The translations under genes and the position numbers were made by a program. The notes under the pieces are model-generated. The model was not told where the DNA came from. It did no database searches and saw only the letters and a list, made by a program, of their open reading frames with translations. This document shows positions 1 to 5,426 of a stretch of DNA of 10,936 nucleotides, in pieces. Where the stretch lies: contig CAYVFU010000135.1 of NCBI GenBank assembly GCA_964450495.1, positions 1-10,936 of the forward strand, written 5' to 3'. Source of the stretch: CALFUK01 sp964450495. Its GTDB lineage: Bacteria > Bacteroidota > Bacteroidia > Chitinophagales > Saprospiraceae. Each line of letters opens with the position of its first letter. Positions within the stretch are counted from its first letter, which is position 1.

Positions 1-121
1 GAAAAAAGTATAACAAAGCTTATGATTCTTGCAGTCATAGAGTTGGAAGTTTAATGGCTTGACGCCTGTGGTCAAGGACAGGATTATAAGTATCGCCATG
101 ATTCAAGCAATACCTCGCCAT
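1..121 (-). other. Unassigned left-edge segment; possible start of a gene that leaves the window
   Basis: No protein is recognised here. Two overlapping minus-strand frames follow a good promoter-like element at 135-165. One starts at ATG 121-119, encodes 28 residues (MARYCLNHGD...) and stops at 37-35. The other starts at ATG 99-97 and stays open for 33 codons to the left edge (MAILIILSLT...), with a hydrophobic start that could be the beginning of a signal peptide. Neither has a Shine-Dalgarno sequence, and both are short enough to be chance. A small hairpin (CCTGT at 65-69 with ACAGG at 78-82) lies within both. Which frame is used, if either, cannot be decided from the window. Confidence 0.15.
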
Positions 122-134
122 GTATATAGCTAAC

Positions 135-165
135 CAAATTTAATCTATTAAACAGTTTGAATCAA
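135..165 (-). promoter_or_regulatory. Bacteroidota-type promoter reading toward the left edge
   Basis: On the minus strand, TTG (165-163) is followed by 20 bases and then TAAATTTG (142-135). This is a perfect match to the Bacteroidota -7 box TAnnTTTG, with a TTG -33 element at the usual distance. Transcription would start near 128-130 and run off the left edge, about 10 and 30 bases before the two candidate ATGs at 121 and 99. The match is by eye; such boxes also arise by chance in AT-rich DNA. Confidence 0.45.
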
Positions 166-247
166 TCGCTATTTCTAGTGATTTTTAGGTACGTACAATA
201 ATAACTGCTAAAGAATCTTTCGTTTGCTTTTCAGAAAATCGGATGCT

Positions 248-400
248 TTAGAAAAATGCAGATTTTACAAGGTGATAATATCCCTTTCTAATTTTTGTGG
301 ACAATAAGTTTTTGGGAATGTAAGCTTTGGCTTTTGTTTTAAGGTTTTCAATAATAAAGCCAGAGCCTTTATCTTCAATTATACGGATAGGTTGTTTCAT
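248..400 (-). CDS. Possible small basic protein of 50 residues, function unknown
   Basis: This ATG-started frame of 50 codons lies 66 bases downstream of the moeA stop on the same strand. The product begins MKQPIRIIEDKGSGFIIENL and ends KGYYHLVKSAFF. It is lysine-rich (9 Lys and 2 Arg in 50), has no signal peptide or membrane segment, and has mixed hydrophobic/charged composition unlike random AT-rich translation. I do not recognise a family. A promoter-like element at 422-451 would put a transcription start about 15 bases before the ATG, which is the main reason to list it. It could also be the remnant 5' end of a longer decayed gene, since 247-122 has no continuing frame that I recognise, or it could be chance. 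Confidence 0.35.
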   Translation of the reverse strand: MKQPIRIIEDKGSGFIIENLKTKAKAYIPKNLLSTKIRKGYYHLVKSAFF

Positions 401-421
401 ACAGGAAGTTTTATACTAGTC

Positions 422-451
422 CAAATTATACTATTCTAACTAAGGATGCAA
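422..451 (-). promoter_or_regulatory. Promoter-like element before the 50-codon ORF
   Basis: The minus strand reads TTG (451-449), 18 bases, then TATAATTTG (430-422). This resembles the Bacteroidota pattern TTG...TAnnTTTG, but the TA and TTTG halves are one base further apart or one base closer than consensus, depending on which TA is used. It lies just downstream of the moeA stop, so it would separate the small ORF at 248-400 from the moaA-moeA transcript. Confidence 0.3.
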
Positions 452-466
452 CCGTGTAGAGATTTT

Positions 467-1669
467 TTAACTAAAGCCGCGATAAAAATGAGCAGTGTAG
501 ATCCCACCTTTATAATAAATATTTTGTCCAGCTGTAAGTTCTAGAAAGGCATTTCCATCTGTAAGACTCGCAAAATCACCAGATCCATTATTGTTTACAG
601 GATTAGCAAGAAGTTTACCATCGTCACTTGATCTAATATTTACGATTGGAAAATAAGTCAAATCAGGTTTGAATGAAATATCGGCAGCCAATTCAGCTGT
701 CTGATTTATGACAGGTGTTTGTATTGACTTGCGCATCCATGGTTGAATGTATCTGATGGCACACATGAAGGAAGATACAGGATTACCCGGCAATGCAAAT
801 ACAATTGTTTCATCACTCAAGGTCCCAAACCAAAATGGCTTTCCTGGACGCTGTCTAATTTTGTGAAAGTGTTTTGTGACCCCTAGTTCTTCGAGTACTT
901 TTGGAAGAAAATCAAATTTGCCTTTAGATACCCCACCACTCAATATGATACAATCAACAACGGGCAGCAATGCAGACAATTTCTCCTTTATCGTCTCAAA
1001 GTCGTCAACTAAATGCTTTAATTCTACCTGTCCTCCCCACCCTCTTAATAGAGAAGATATCATATGGACATTGGATTTTCTAATTTGATAAGCCAAGGGA
1101 GTCTGCTCCACATCAACCAATTCATCACCAGTAGAGATCACGACAATACGAGGCAGTCTGCTGACTTTTAATTGATCATTGCCAGTAGAAGCCGCAACAC
1201 CAATTTCCGCTTGACTAATAATCTGACCTTGTTTGACTACCGCAGTCCCTTTAACTCTGTCTGACCCTTTGAAGTGAATGTTTTGTTTGTGAGAAATATC
1301 AACAGTATCAATAGTGGCTATTCCATTTTCTATCTTGACATCTTCGTATCTGATGACTGTATCCACACCTCCAGGCATAATCGCACCAGTCATGACTTCA
1401 AGACAAGAATTCTCTTCTTCTAATACTTGCTTTGGCGAGCCAGCTGCAGCTACACCTTTAACGTTAAATGATCTGACGCCAGCTGCATAATCTTCAAAAC
1501 GGATGGCAATTCCATCCATAGTCACGCGATCGTAAGGCGGCAGATCCCTGTCGCAAATGATAGGACTACGCAAGACTCGACCAACTGAATCGTATAATGA
1601 AATGGTTTCAATACCAAAATCTTTTACGTGTTTGTCGATAATAAGTTGCGCTTCTGTTACTGATATCAT
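467..1669 (-). CDS. moeA: Molybdopterin molybdenumtransferase MoeA
   Basis: MoeA uses adenylylated molybdopterin, made by MogA-type proteins, to insert molybdate and complete the molybdenum cofactor in the cytoplasm. The 400-residue length is normal for the family. Visible motifs in order are DRDLPPYDRVTMDG (40-53, with the conserved Asp52 of the MDG motif), TGAIMPGGVDTVI (94-106), the MoCF-like domain with VVISTGDEL (176-184), SGGVSKGKFDF (244-254), RQRPGKPFWFG (272-282) and ALPGNPVS (292-299), then a C-terminal beta domain from about residue 325. The ATG (1669-1667) overlaps the moaA stop as ATGA, so the two are very likely co-transcribed and translationally coupled. The start MISVTEAQ agrees with family starts. 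A purine run GGAGG abuts the ATG with no spacer. No intrinsic terminator follows the stop. No missing motif or frame break was seen. Confidence 0.96.
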   Translation of the reverse strand: MISVTEAQLIIDKHVKDFGIETISLYDSVGRVLRSPIICDRDLPPYDRVTMDGIAIRFEDYAAGVRSFNVKGVAAAGSPKQVLEEENSCLEVMTGAIMPGGVDTVIRYEDVKIENGIATIDTVDISHKQNIHFKGSDRVKGTAVVKQGQIISQAEIGVAASTGNDQLKVSRLPRIVVISTGDELVDVEQTPLAYQIRKSNVHMISSLLRGWGGQVELKHLVDDFETIKEKLSALLPVVDCIILSGGVSKGKFDFLPKVLEELGVTKHFHKIRQRPGKPFWFGTLSDETIVFALPGNPVSSFMCAIRYIQPWMRKSIQTPVINQTAELAADISFKPDLTYFPIVNIRSSDDGKLLANPVNNNGSGDFASLTDGNAFLELTAGQNIYYKGGIYTAHFYRGFS

Positions 1670-2652
1670 CCTCCTATTGTAGCCATAGATTCCGAAACGA
1701 ATCTGTTATTTCTGTTCTCTTCTGCTTCAAAACCGTCCTTAGCTCTAGCTCCAATAGCAGATTGTACAGCGAGTAATACTTCTTTATCTGATGCTCCATT
1801 TCTCATGATGTCTCTTACATTAAATACGCCATCATCATACAAACACGTTTTCATCATCCCCTGTGGAGTAATTCGGATGCGATTGCATGTTCCACAAAAC
1901 AATCTTGAATAAGCGGCTATGAATCCTACACTGCCTTTAAATCCTGGGATGCTATAATTTGAAGATGTACTGTTTTTTTCATCAACGATTTTCTCCAATC
2001 CTGGATGTTCCTTTTGGATAAATTCCTTCGTTTTTGCCGATGTCCAAACTAGGGTTTCAGGATGATCACCTGTGCCATTGAAAGGCATCTCTTCTATAAA
2101 ACGAACGCTTATGGGTTTGTCTTTTGCTAATTCCACCATAGGTAGAATGTCATCAATATTTTGACCTTCCATCACCACACAATTAATCTTAGTAGGCATG
2201 TCCGCCTCTAATAGTTCATCCAATGTCTCCATGACATTTTCAAACTCATCACGTCTAGTAATATCATAAAACCGCTGTTTGTCCAGACTGTCTAAACTTA
2301 AGTTCATTGAATGTATGCCGATTTGCTTGAGCAAGCCTACCTTACCTTTAGTGAGTGTTCCATTTGTGGTGATGTGTATTTGTTTAAGACCGTCAACCGC
2401 TGTCAGCTTCTCGAGAAATTCAAACATTCCTTTTCTGAGAAAGGGCTCTCCACCAGTAATACGGACCTTTTGAATGCCATTACCTGCGAGTATGGTCATT
2501 AATCGGAGCATCTCCTCATAACTTAACAAAGCATCTCTTTTCACATATTTAATGCCTTCTTCAGGCATACAGTAGAAGCAACGGAGGTTACATCTATCCG
2601 TGACTGCTAGTCGGACATAATTGATTATTCTATTGTGGTTGTCAATTAACAT
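1666..2652 (-). CDS. moaA: GTP 3',8-cyclase MoaA (radical SAM)
   Basis: MoaA catalyses the first step of molybdenum cofactor synthesis, radical-SAM cyclisation of GTP to 3',8-cyclo-GTP, the MoaC substrate. From the ATG at 2652 the protein has 328 residues. It carries the radical-SAM cluster motif CNLRCFYC (Cys21, 25, 28), the SAM-binding TGGEP (66-70), and a C-terminal cluster set FCGTC plus a third Cys (253, 256, 270) that binds the second 4Fe-4S cluster and substrate. It ends in the conserved Gly-Gly (327-328) needed for activity in this family. An in-frame TTG at 2664 would add four residues (MTSY). I prefer the ATG because homologues begin MLIDNHxRxINYLRL. The stop overlaps the moeA start. 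The gene is divergent from moaD, with 63 bases between the two starts. Confidence 0.96.
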   Translation of the reverse strand: MLIDNHNRIINYVRLAVTDRCNLRCFYCMPEEGIKYVKRDALLSYEEMLRLMTILAGNGIQKVRITGGEPFLRKGMFEFLEKLTAVDGLKQIHITTNGTLTKGKVGLLKQIGIHSMNLSLDSLDKQRFYDITRRDEFENVMETLDELLEADMPTKINCVVMEGQNIDDILPMVELAKDKPISVRFIEEMPFNGTGDHPETLVWTSAKTKEFIQKEHPGLEKIVDEKNSTSSNYSIPGFKGSVGFIAAYSRLFCGTCNRIRITPQGMMKTCLYDDGVFNVRDIMRNGASDKEVLLAVQSAIGARAKDGFEAEENRNNRFVSESMATIGG

Positions 2653-2715
2653 ATATGAGGTCAAAATAAAACAATAGTTTTTATTAAGTTGTTCTAAGAT
2701 TGAATAATAATCAAA
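2653..2715. promoter_or_regulatory. Divergent promoter region between moaA and moaD
   Basis: This 63-base AT-rich gap separates the divergent moaA and moaD starts and must hold both promoters if each unit is transcribed from here. I find only near-matches to TAnnTTTG: TAAGATTG (2695-2702, plus strand, one mismatch) toward moaD and TTATTTTG on the minus strand just before moaA. Neither has a correctly spaced TTG. No long hairpin is visible, and nothing resembles the large structured Moco-responsive RNA known upstream of some moa operons, which would not fit in this space. Confidence 0.35.
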
Positions 2716-2955
2716 ATGGAGGTAAAATTAGTGTCATATGGTATCGTGCGTGATATCTTGAAGGAAAAAGAGCTGAAATATGCTGTTGCAGGTGAGACTA
2801 TTGGAGATTTAAAAAAAGACCTGATGTCTAAGTACCCAGAACTAAAACGTCTGAGATCACTGCGATTTGCCGTAAATCAAGAATACGCAACAGACGAACA
2901 ATCCATTAAGGATACTGATGAAATCATCCTCATTCCGCCCGTAAGTGGTGGATAA
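2716..2955 (+). CDS. moaD: Molybdopterin synthase sulfur carrier subunit MoaD
   Basis: MoaD is the small ubiquitin-fold subunit of molybdopterin synthase. Its C-terminal glycine is adenylated by MoeB-type enzymes, converted to thiocarboxylate, and used by MoaE to sulfurate cyclic pyranopterin. The 79-residue product shows the family pattern FAVNQEY (51-57), DTDEIILIPPVSGG (66-79) and the essential terminal Gly-Gly at 78-79. Length is normal. The ATG is the only start giving the usual N-terminus (MEVKLVSYG, first beta strand). No Shine-Dalgarno sequence precedes it. It is followed after 11 bases by moaE on the same strand, the usual pairing of the two synthase subunits. Confidence 0.95.
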   Translation: MEVKLVSYGIVRDILKEKELKYAVAGETIGDLKKDLMSKYPELKRLRSLRFAVNQEYATDEQSIKDTDEIILIPPVSGG

Positions 2956-2966
2956 ATTGTACTACA

Positions 2967-3383
2967 TTGATTGACATACAAATATTAGACAAACCTTTAA
3001 GTGTCTCCGATTGCACTGATGCAGTCAAAGATCCATCCACTGGCGGTACGGCAATTTTCATTGGTACCGTTCGAAATCAGACGCAAGGAAAAACTGTGAC
3101 AAAATTGGAGTTCGAATCCTTTGATGCAATGGCTATTAAAGAGATGACTAAAATTGCCGAAGCCATTACAGAGAAATGGGGAGCATTCCATGTGTCTATG
3201 CATCATCGCAAAGGCACACTATTTATAGAAGAAATTGCTGTTATAATAGCTGTGTCTACACCACATAGAAAAGCGGCTTTCGAGGCATGTGCATATGCTA
3301 TAGACACATTGAAAGAATCTGTCCCAATCTGGAAAAAAGAATTCTTTGAAGATGGAGCTGTTTGGGTGGCTGCACATCCTTAA
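2967..3383 (+). CDS. moaE: Molybdopterin synthase catalytic subunit MoaE
   Basis: MoaE is the large catalytic subunit of molybdopterin synthase and pairs with MoaD in an alpha2beta2 complex. The 138-residue sequence contains FIGTVRNQTQG (31-41, with Arg36 matching the conserved substrate-binding arginine), LEFESFDAMAIKEM (47-60), HHRKGTL (79-85), VSTPHR (96-101) and ESVPIWKKEFF (117-127). Lys116 and Lys123 fall at the positions of the two lysines important in E. coli MoaE (119 and 126). The start codon is TTG: MIDIQILDKPLS matches family N-termini and there is no ATG nearby in frame. The 11-base gap from moaD argues for co-transcription. A small inverted repeat begins directly after the stop. 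Confidence 0.95.
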   Translation: MIDIQILDKPLSVSDCTDAVKDPSTGGTAIFIGTVRNQTQGKTVTKLEFESFDAMAIKEMTKIAEAITEKWGAFHVSMHHRKGTLFIEEIAVIIAVSTPHRKAAFEACAYAIDTLKESVPIWKKEFFEDGAVWVAAHP

Positions 3384-3405
3384 GTTAATGCACTTGTGAA
3401 TTAAC
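3384..3405 (+). terminator. Inverted repeat directly after moaE
   Basis: GTTAAT (3384-3389) pairs with ATTAAC (3400-3405), and an inner CAC/GTG pair is separated by two bases. It begins at the first base after the moaE stop. There is no downstream T run, so it is not a standard intrinsic terminator; it could stabilise the mRNA end or be chance. The remaining convergent space up to 3582 holds no gene that I can support. Confidence 0.25.
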
Positions 3406-3582
3406 AATATGCCGGCAAGCAGGTGTTGAATGTTTAATTGAGTTGATTCGTAGTTAGAAATAATTTTAGCATTCGACATTACTCACTTGTCTAAACTAGC
3501 TTTTAATTTGATTATAAGGATTTTATTTCTAGCATATTTGACATATATCCTTTTCTATCCATTCAACATTAAAAATTAAGCA

Positions 3583-4194
3583 TTATAAAATTTGCTTTAC
3601 CAAATAAAACATCTCCGTACCAATCTCGTCAACCTTAGCATCATAAACTTCCGCCTCTTGGGGGCTGTGGTCAGAAATTTTCGGGTCTACATAGGGGACA
3701 AAAAATCTATCGGAGGCACCAAAAATAGTAGGACAAGCTTCATCAGCAGAATGGCAAACGAGTATGGCAATAAAATTATCTGATGGATTGAATGCATGGT
3801 CATAGACTTTTGAGAAAAATTCATTCTCAAATTGATGATCATGGAGTGACACTTTGTATCGTGGGTTATCACCTGCTTCTAACAATTGAATGGAAAACCC
3901 TTTTCTGAGAACGGCATTGACCATGCGGTGATTGAATGCTGTAGCTTCACTGCCACCTGAAAAACTCTTGATGTTAGTGATTCCGTAGGCGTGCGCAGCA
4001 GTAGCTATATACAATTCACCTAGTTGGCTTCTCCTAGAATTGTGTGTACATATGACCACGACATTTGTCGTTTCATGAGTGTCTATCTGTTGTTTAATCG
4101 CTGATGCGCAATTGTCTAACAGCAATTTTCTATCATCGCCAATAAGGTCAAATTTAGATTCATAATAATGTGCTAACTCTTGGACACTTTCCAT
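3583..4194 (-). CDS. ArsC-like low-molecular-weight phosphatase family protein (possible arsenate reductase)
   Basis: The 203-residue protein has the LMW tyrosine phosphatase/arsenate reductase P-loop CTHNSRRS (Cys49-X5-Arg55) after beta strand NVVVI. FSGGSEATAFNHR (78-90) follows, then a Cys147-X6-Cys154 pair in VCHSADEACP, and VDPK (169-172) with the Asp-Pro general acid motif near the end. The cysteine spacing of seven equals that of Cys82/Cys89 in the thioredoxin-coupled ArsC of plasmid pI258, so all three redox cysteines of that mechanism appear present. About 45 residues precede the fold, an N-terminal helical extension that I associate with Bacteroidota members of the family. The ATG at 4194 has no Shine-Dalgarno sequence. 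No arsR, acr3/arsB or other ars gene is near, so physiological arsenate reduction is inferred; a protein phosphatase role is the alternative. A weak AAGCA/TGCTT hairpin (3578-3597) followed by a short T run overlaps its stop. Confidence 0.85.
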   Translation of the reverse strand: MESVQELAHYYESKFDLIGDDRKLLLDNCASAIKQQIDTHETTNVVVICTHNSRRSQLGELYIATAAHAYGITNIKSFSGGSEATAFNHRMVNAVLRKGFSIQLLEAGDNPRYKVSLHDHQFENEFFSKVYDHAFNPSDNFIAILVCHSADEACPTIFGASDRFFVPYVDPKISDHSPQEAEVYDAKVDEIGTEMFYLVKQIL

Positions 4195-4315
4195 CTATAT
4201 TAGGATTGAATTAAGCTGCAAATTAGGCATATTTATGATTGCAATACCACCAAAAAATCAGGTAAAATATTTAGTCGTCCTACATGTATTTAATCATAAC
4301 TTAGCTTTCTGAAAC

Positions 4316-4346
4316 TTTTCAACTATTCGAAAAGGTTATACATTTG
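4316..4346 (+). promoter_or_regulatory. Bacteroidota-type promoter of the DUF4197 gene
   Basis: TACATTTG (4339-4346) is a perfect TAnnTTTG -7 box. Nineteen bases upstream is TTTT (4316-4319), three of four matches to the TTTG -33 element. Transcription would begin near 4351-4353, giving a leader of about 55 bases before the ATG at 4408. That leader is A/T-rich with a repeated ACTAAATAA (4364-4372 and 4393-4401), and it has no Shine-Dalgarno sequence. The rest of the 4195-4407 gap shows only a one-mismatch box toward the divergent ArsC-like gene. Confidence 0.5.
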
Positions 4347-4407
4347 TCTCTCTAAGCTGCATCACTAAATAACTAACTAAGTTTATTCATTTACTAAATA
4401 ATAACTA

Positions 4408-5082
4408 ATGAAAAATGTATTGCTCGTTTCGTGTCTAGCAATTTGTCTTTCTGCATGTTCTACCTTAAAAAATGTGCTGATCGAACCAACTGCTTTAGAA
4501 ACCGTAAACGCCATCAAATCAATTTTGAACAATAGTGCATCTAAAGCCGTAAGTACTTTACAAACGCTAAAACAAGGAGAAGATGCTTTACCTGATGAGT
4601 TGAAACCTGTACTTCAGACACTAAAAAAACTTGGTCTGGAAGACCAGATTGATGATATCCAAAAAGCAGTAACTACAGCCTCAGCAGTAGCAGCCGTTGA
4701 AAGTGAAGCAATCGTCAAAGACGCTATTGATGAGGTGAAATTCAAAGATGCCGTTGCCATTGTGACAGGAGGGGAAAACGCAGCAACTAATGTTCTCAAA
4801 GAAATCATGTATACCACTGTCAAAAAACGTTACAGCGAAAAATTAGACTCCGAATTAGATAAACATGATGTCATTAAGTACTGGCCTATGGCAACAAGTG
4901 CTTATAATTTATTCGCTAAGGAAGATGTAGAAGATGACTTATCTGATTTCGTATCAGAACGCGCAGTTGACGCATTGTTTTTAGGAATGGCAAATCAAGA
5001 AAAAATAATCAGAAGTGACTACGCTCAACTTGGAGATGCTGTTGTTACTAAAGTTTTTGATTATTACACAAAAAACAAATAG
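4408..5082 (+). CDS. DUF4197 family lipoprotein
   Basis: The product has 224 residues and starts with a lipoprotein signal: Lys-2, a hydrophobic stretch (4-14) and the lipobox LSAC with Cys17, so it should be exported by Sec, lipidated and membrane-anchored. The mature part matches my memory of DUF4197: an all-helical N-terminal half; KKLGLEDQIDDIQKAV (73-88) where the family has a GL...D..E..MNRA pattern; FKDAVAIVTGGENAATNVLK (112-131), the most characteristic block; a D..L..HDVIKYW segment (147-159); and DLSDFVSERAVDALF...ANQEKIIR (178-202). Length is typical. The molecular function of this family is unknown. It is monocistronic here: its own promoter at 4316-4346 and a strong terminator at 5111-5144. 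No functional link to the neighbours is evident. Confidence 0.88.
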   Translation: MKNVLLVSCLAICLSACSTLKNVLIEPTALETVNAIKSILNNSASKAVSTLQTLKQGEDALPDELKPVLQTLKKLGLEDQIDDIQKAVTTASAVAAVESEAIVKDAIDEVKFKDAVAIVTGGENAATNVLKEIMYTTVKKRYSEKLDSELDKHDVIKYWPMATSAYNLFAKEDVEDDLSDFVSERAVDALFLGMANQEKIIRSDYAQLGDAVVTKVFDYYTKNK

Positions 5083-5110
5083 GGCAAACTAAATCGTCCT
5101 GAAGATATCG

Positions 5111-5144
5111 CCTCTTTCAATGTCAATTGGAAGAGGTTTTTTTT
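5111..5144 (+). terminator. Intrinsic terminator of the DUF4197 gene
   Basis: An 11-base-pair stem (5111-5121 with 5126-5136, one G-U pair) closes a GTCA tetraloop and is followed directly by eight T (5137-5144). It sits 28 bases after the DUF4197 stop. This is a textbook rho-independent terminator and isolates the lipoprotein gene from the RHS gene. Confidence 0.88.
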
Positions 5145-5192
5145 ATGGTTTAGTTTAGGGATAGTATGCGCTTAGTATTTAGATTAGATTTT

Positions 5193-5200
5193 TAAGTTTG
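5193..5200 (+). promoter_or_regulatory. Candidate -7 box for the RHS transcript
   Basis: TAAGTTTG is a perfect TAnnTTTG match downstream of the DUF4197 terminator. The -33 region is weak (only TTA, 18-19 bases upstream). The start of transcription would fall near 5205, almost at the ATG of a 31-codon ORF and about 220 bases before the RHS start. A nearer one-mismatch box, TAGCTTGT (5397-5404), lacks a -33 partner. Confidence 0.4.
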
Positions 5201-5204
5201 TATA

Positions 5205-5300
5205 ATGAACACTCTGATGGGAGATAGCTTTTACATCCAAGTAATTGGTTATCGACAAGTATTAGATGTAGCTCGGGCACTAATTATTTTAGAAAAGTAA
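5205..5300 (+). CDS. Possible 31-residue leader ORF upstream of the RHS gene
   Basis: ATG at 5205 opens 31 codons (MNTLMGDSFYIQVIGYRQVL and 11 more) ending in TAA at 5298-5300. It starts five bases after the perfect -7 box, so its mRNA would be essentially leaderless. There is no signal peptide, family match or Shine-Dalgarno sequence. It is in the same frame as the RHS gene but separated by its stop and 126 bases. A frame of this length is easily chance; position relative to the promoter is the only positive evidence. Confidence 0.15.
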   Translation: MNTLMGDSFYIQVIGYRQVLDVARALIILEK

Positions 5301-5426
5301 AATAATTACATGTGATGTATACACACTAAATTATAAGCTCCTATATTAGAGCTATACAATAACAATTTTACAAAACCCTACTCAAAGTTTGAGCAGTAGC
5401 TTGTGAATGATTAAAATTTATAGGAC

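Larger units (their letters stand above)
5083..5426. other. Intergenic region: terminator, promoter and long RHS leader
   Basis: The 344 bases between the DUF4197 stop and the RHS start contain the intrinsic terminator (5111-5144), a -7 box (5193-5200), a possible 31-codon ORF (5205-5300), a small inverted repeat AGCTC/GAGCT (5336-5340 and 5349-5353), and overlapping inverted repeats just before the RHS gene. These last are CTACT/AGTAG (5378-5382 and 5395-5399) enclosing the 13-base palindrome CTCAAAGTTTGAG (5381-5393). I see no tRNA, repeat array or mobile-element end. If the promoter at 5193 is the real one, the RHS transcript has a leader of roughly 220 bases. Confidence 0.5.

Noticed and set aside
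1..120. tRNA or other structured RNA around the CCTGT/ACAGG hairpin
   Set aside because: No cloverleaf, T-loop consensus or CCA-proximal stem could be drawn on either strand.
2653..2664. Four-residue N-terminal extension of MoaA from TTG 2664
   Set aside because: Family N-termini begin at the MLIDNH equivalent, and an ATG exists there at 2652; the TTG is probably not used.
2653..2715. Moco-responsive riboswitch upstream of moaA or moaD
   Set aside because: The 63-base gap is too short and lacks the multi-helix architecture.
3219..3479. 86-codon minus-strand frame antisense to moaE
   Set aside because: It lies mostly opposite the well-supported moaE coding sequence, has erratic composition and no recognisable domain. 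It is a shadow frame.
3578..3597. Intrinsic terminator for the ArsC-like gene
   Set aside because: The stem is only AAGCA/TGCTT, five pairs with a ten-base loop overlapping the coding end, and the T run is short; too weak to list separately.
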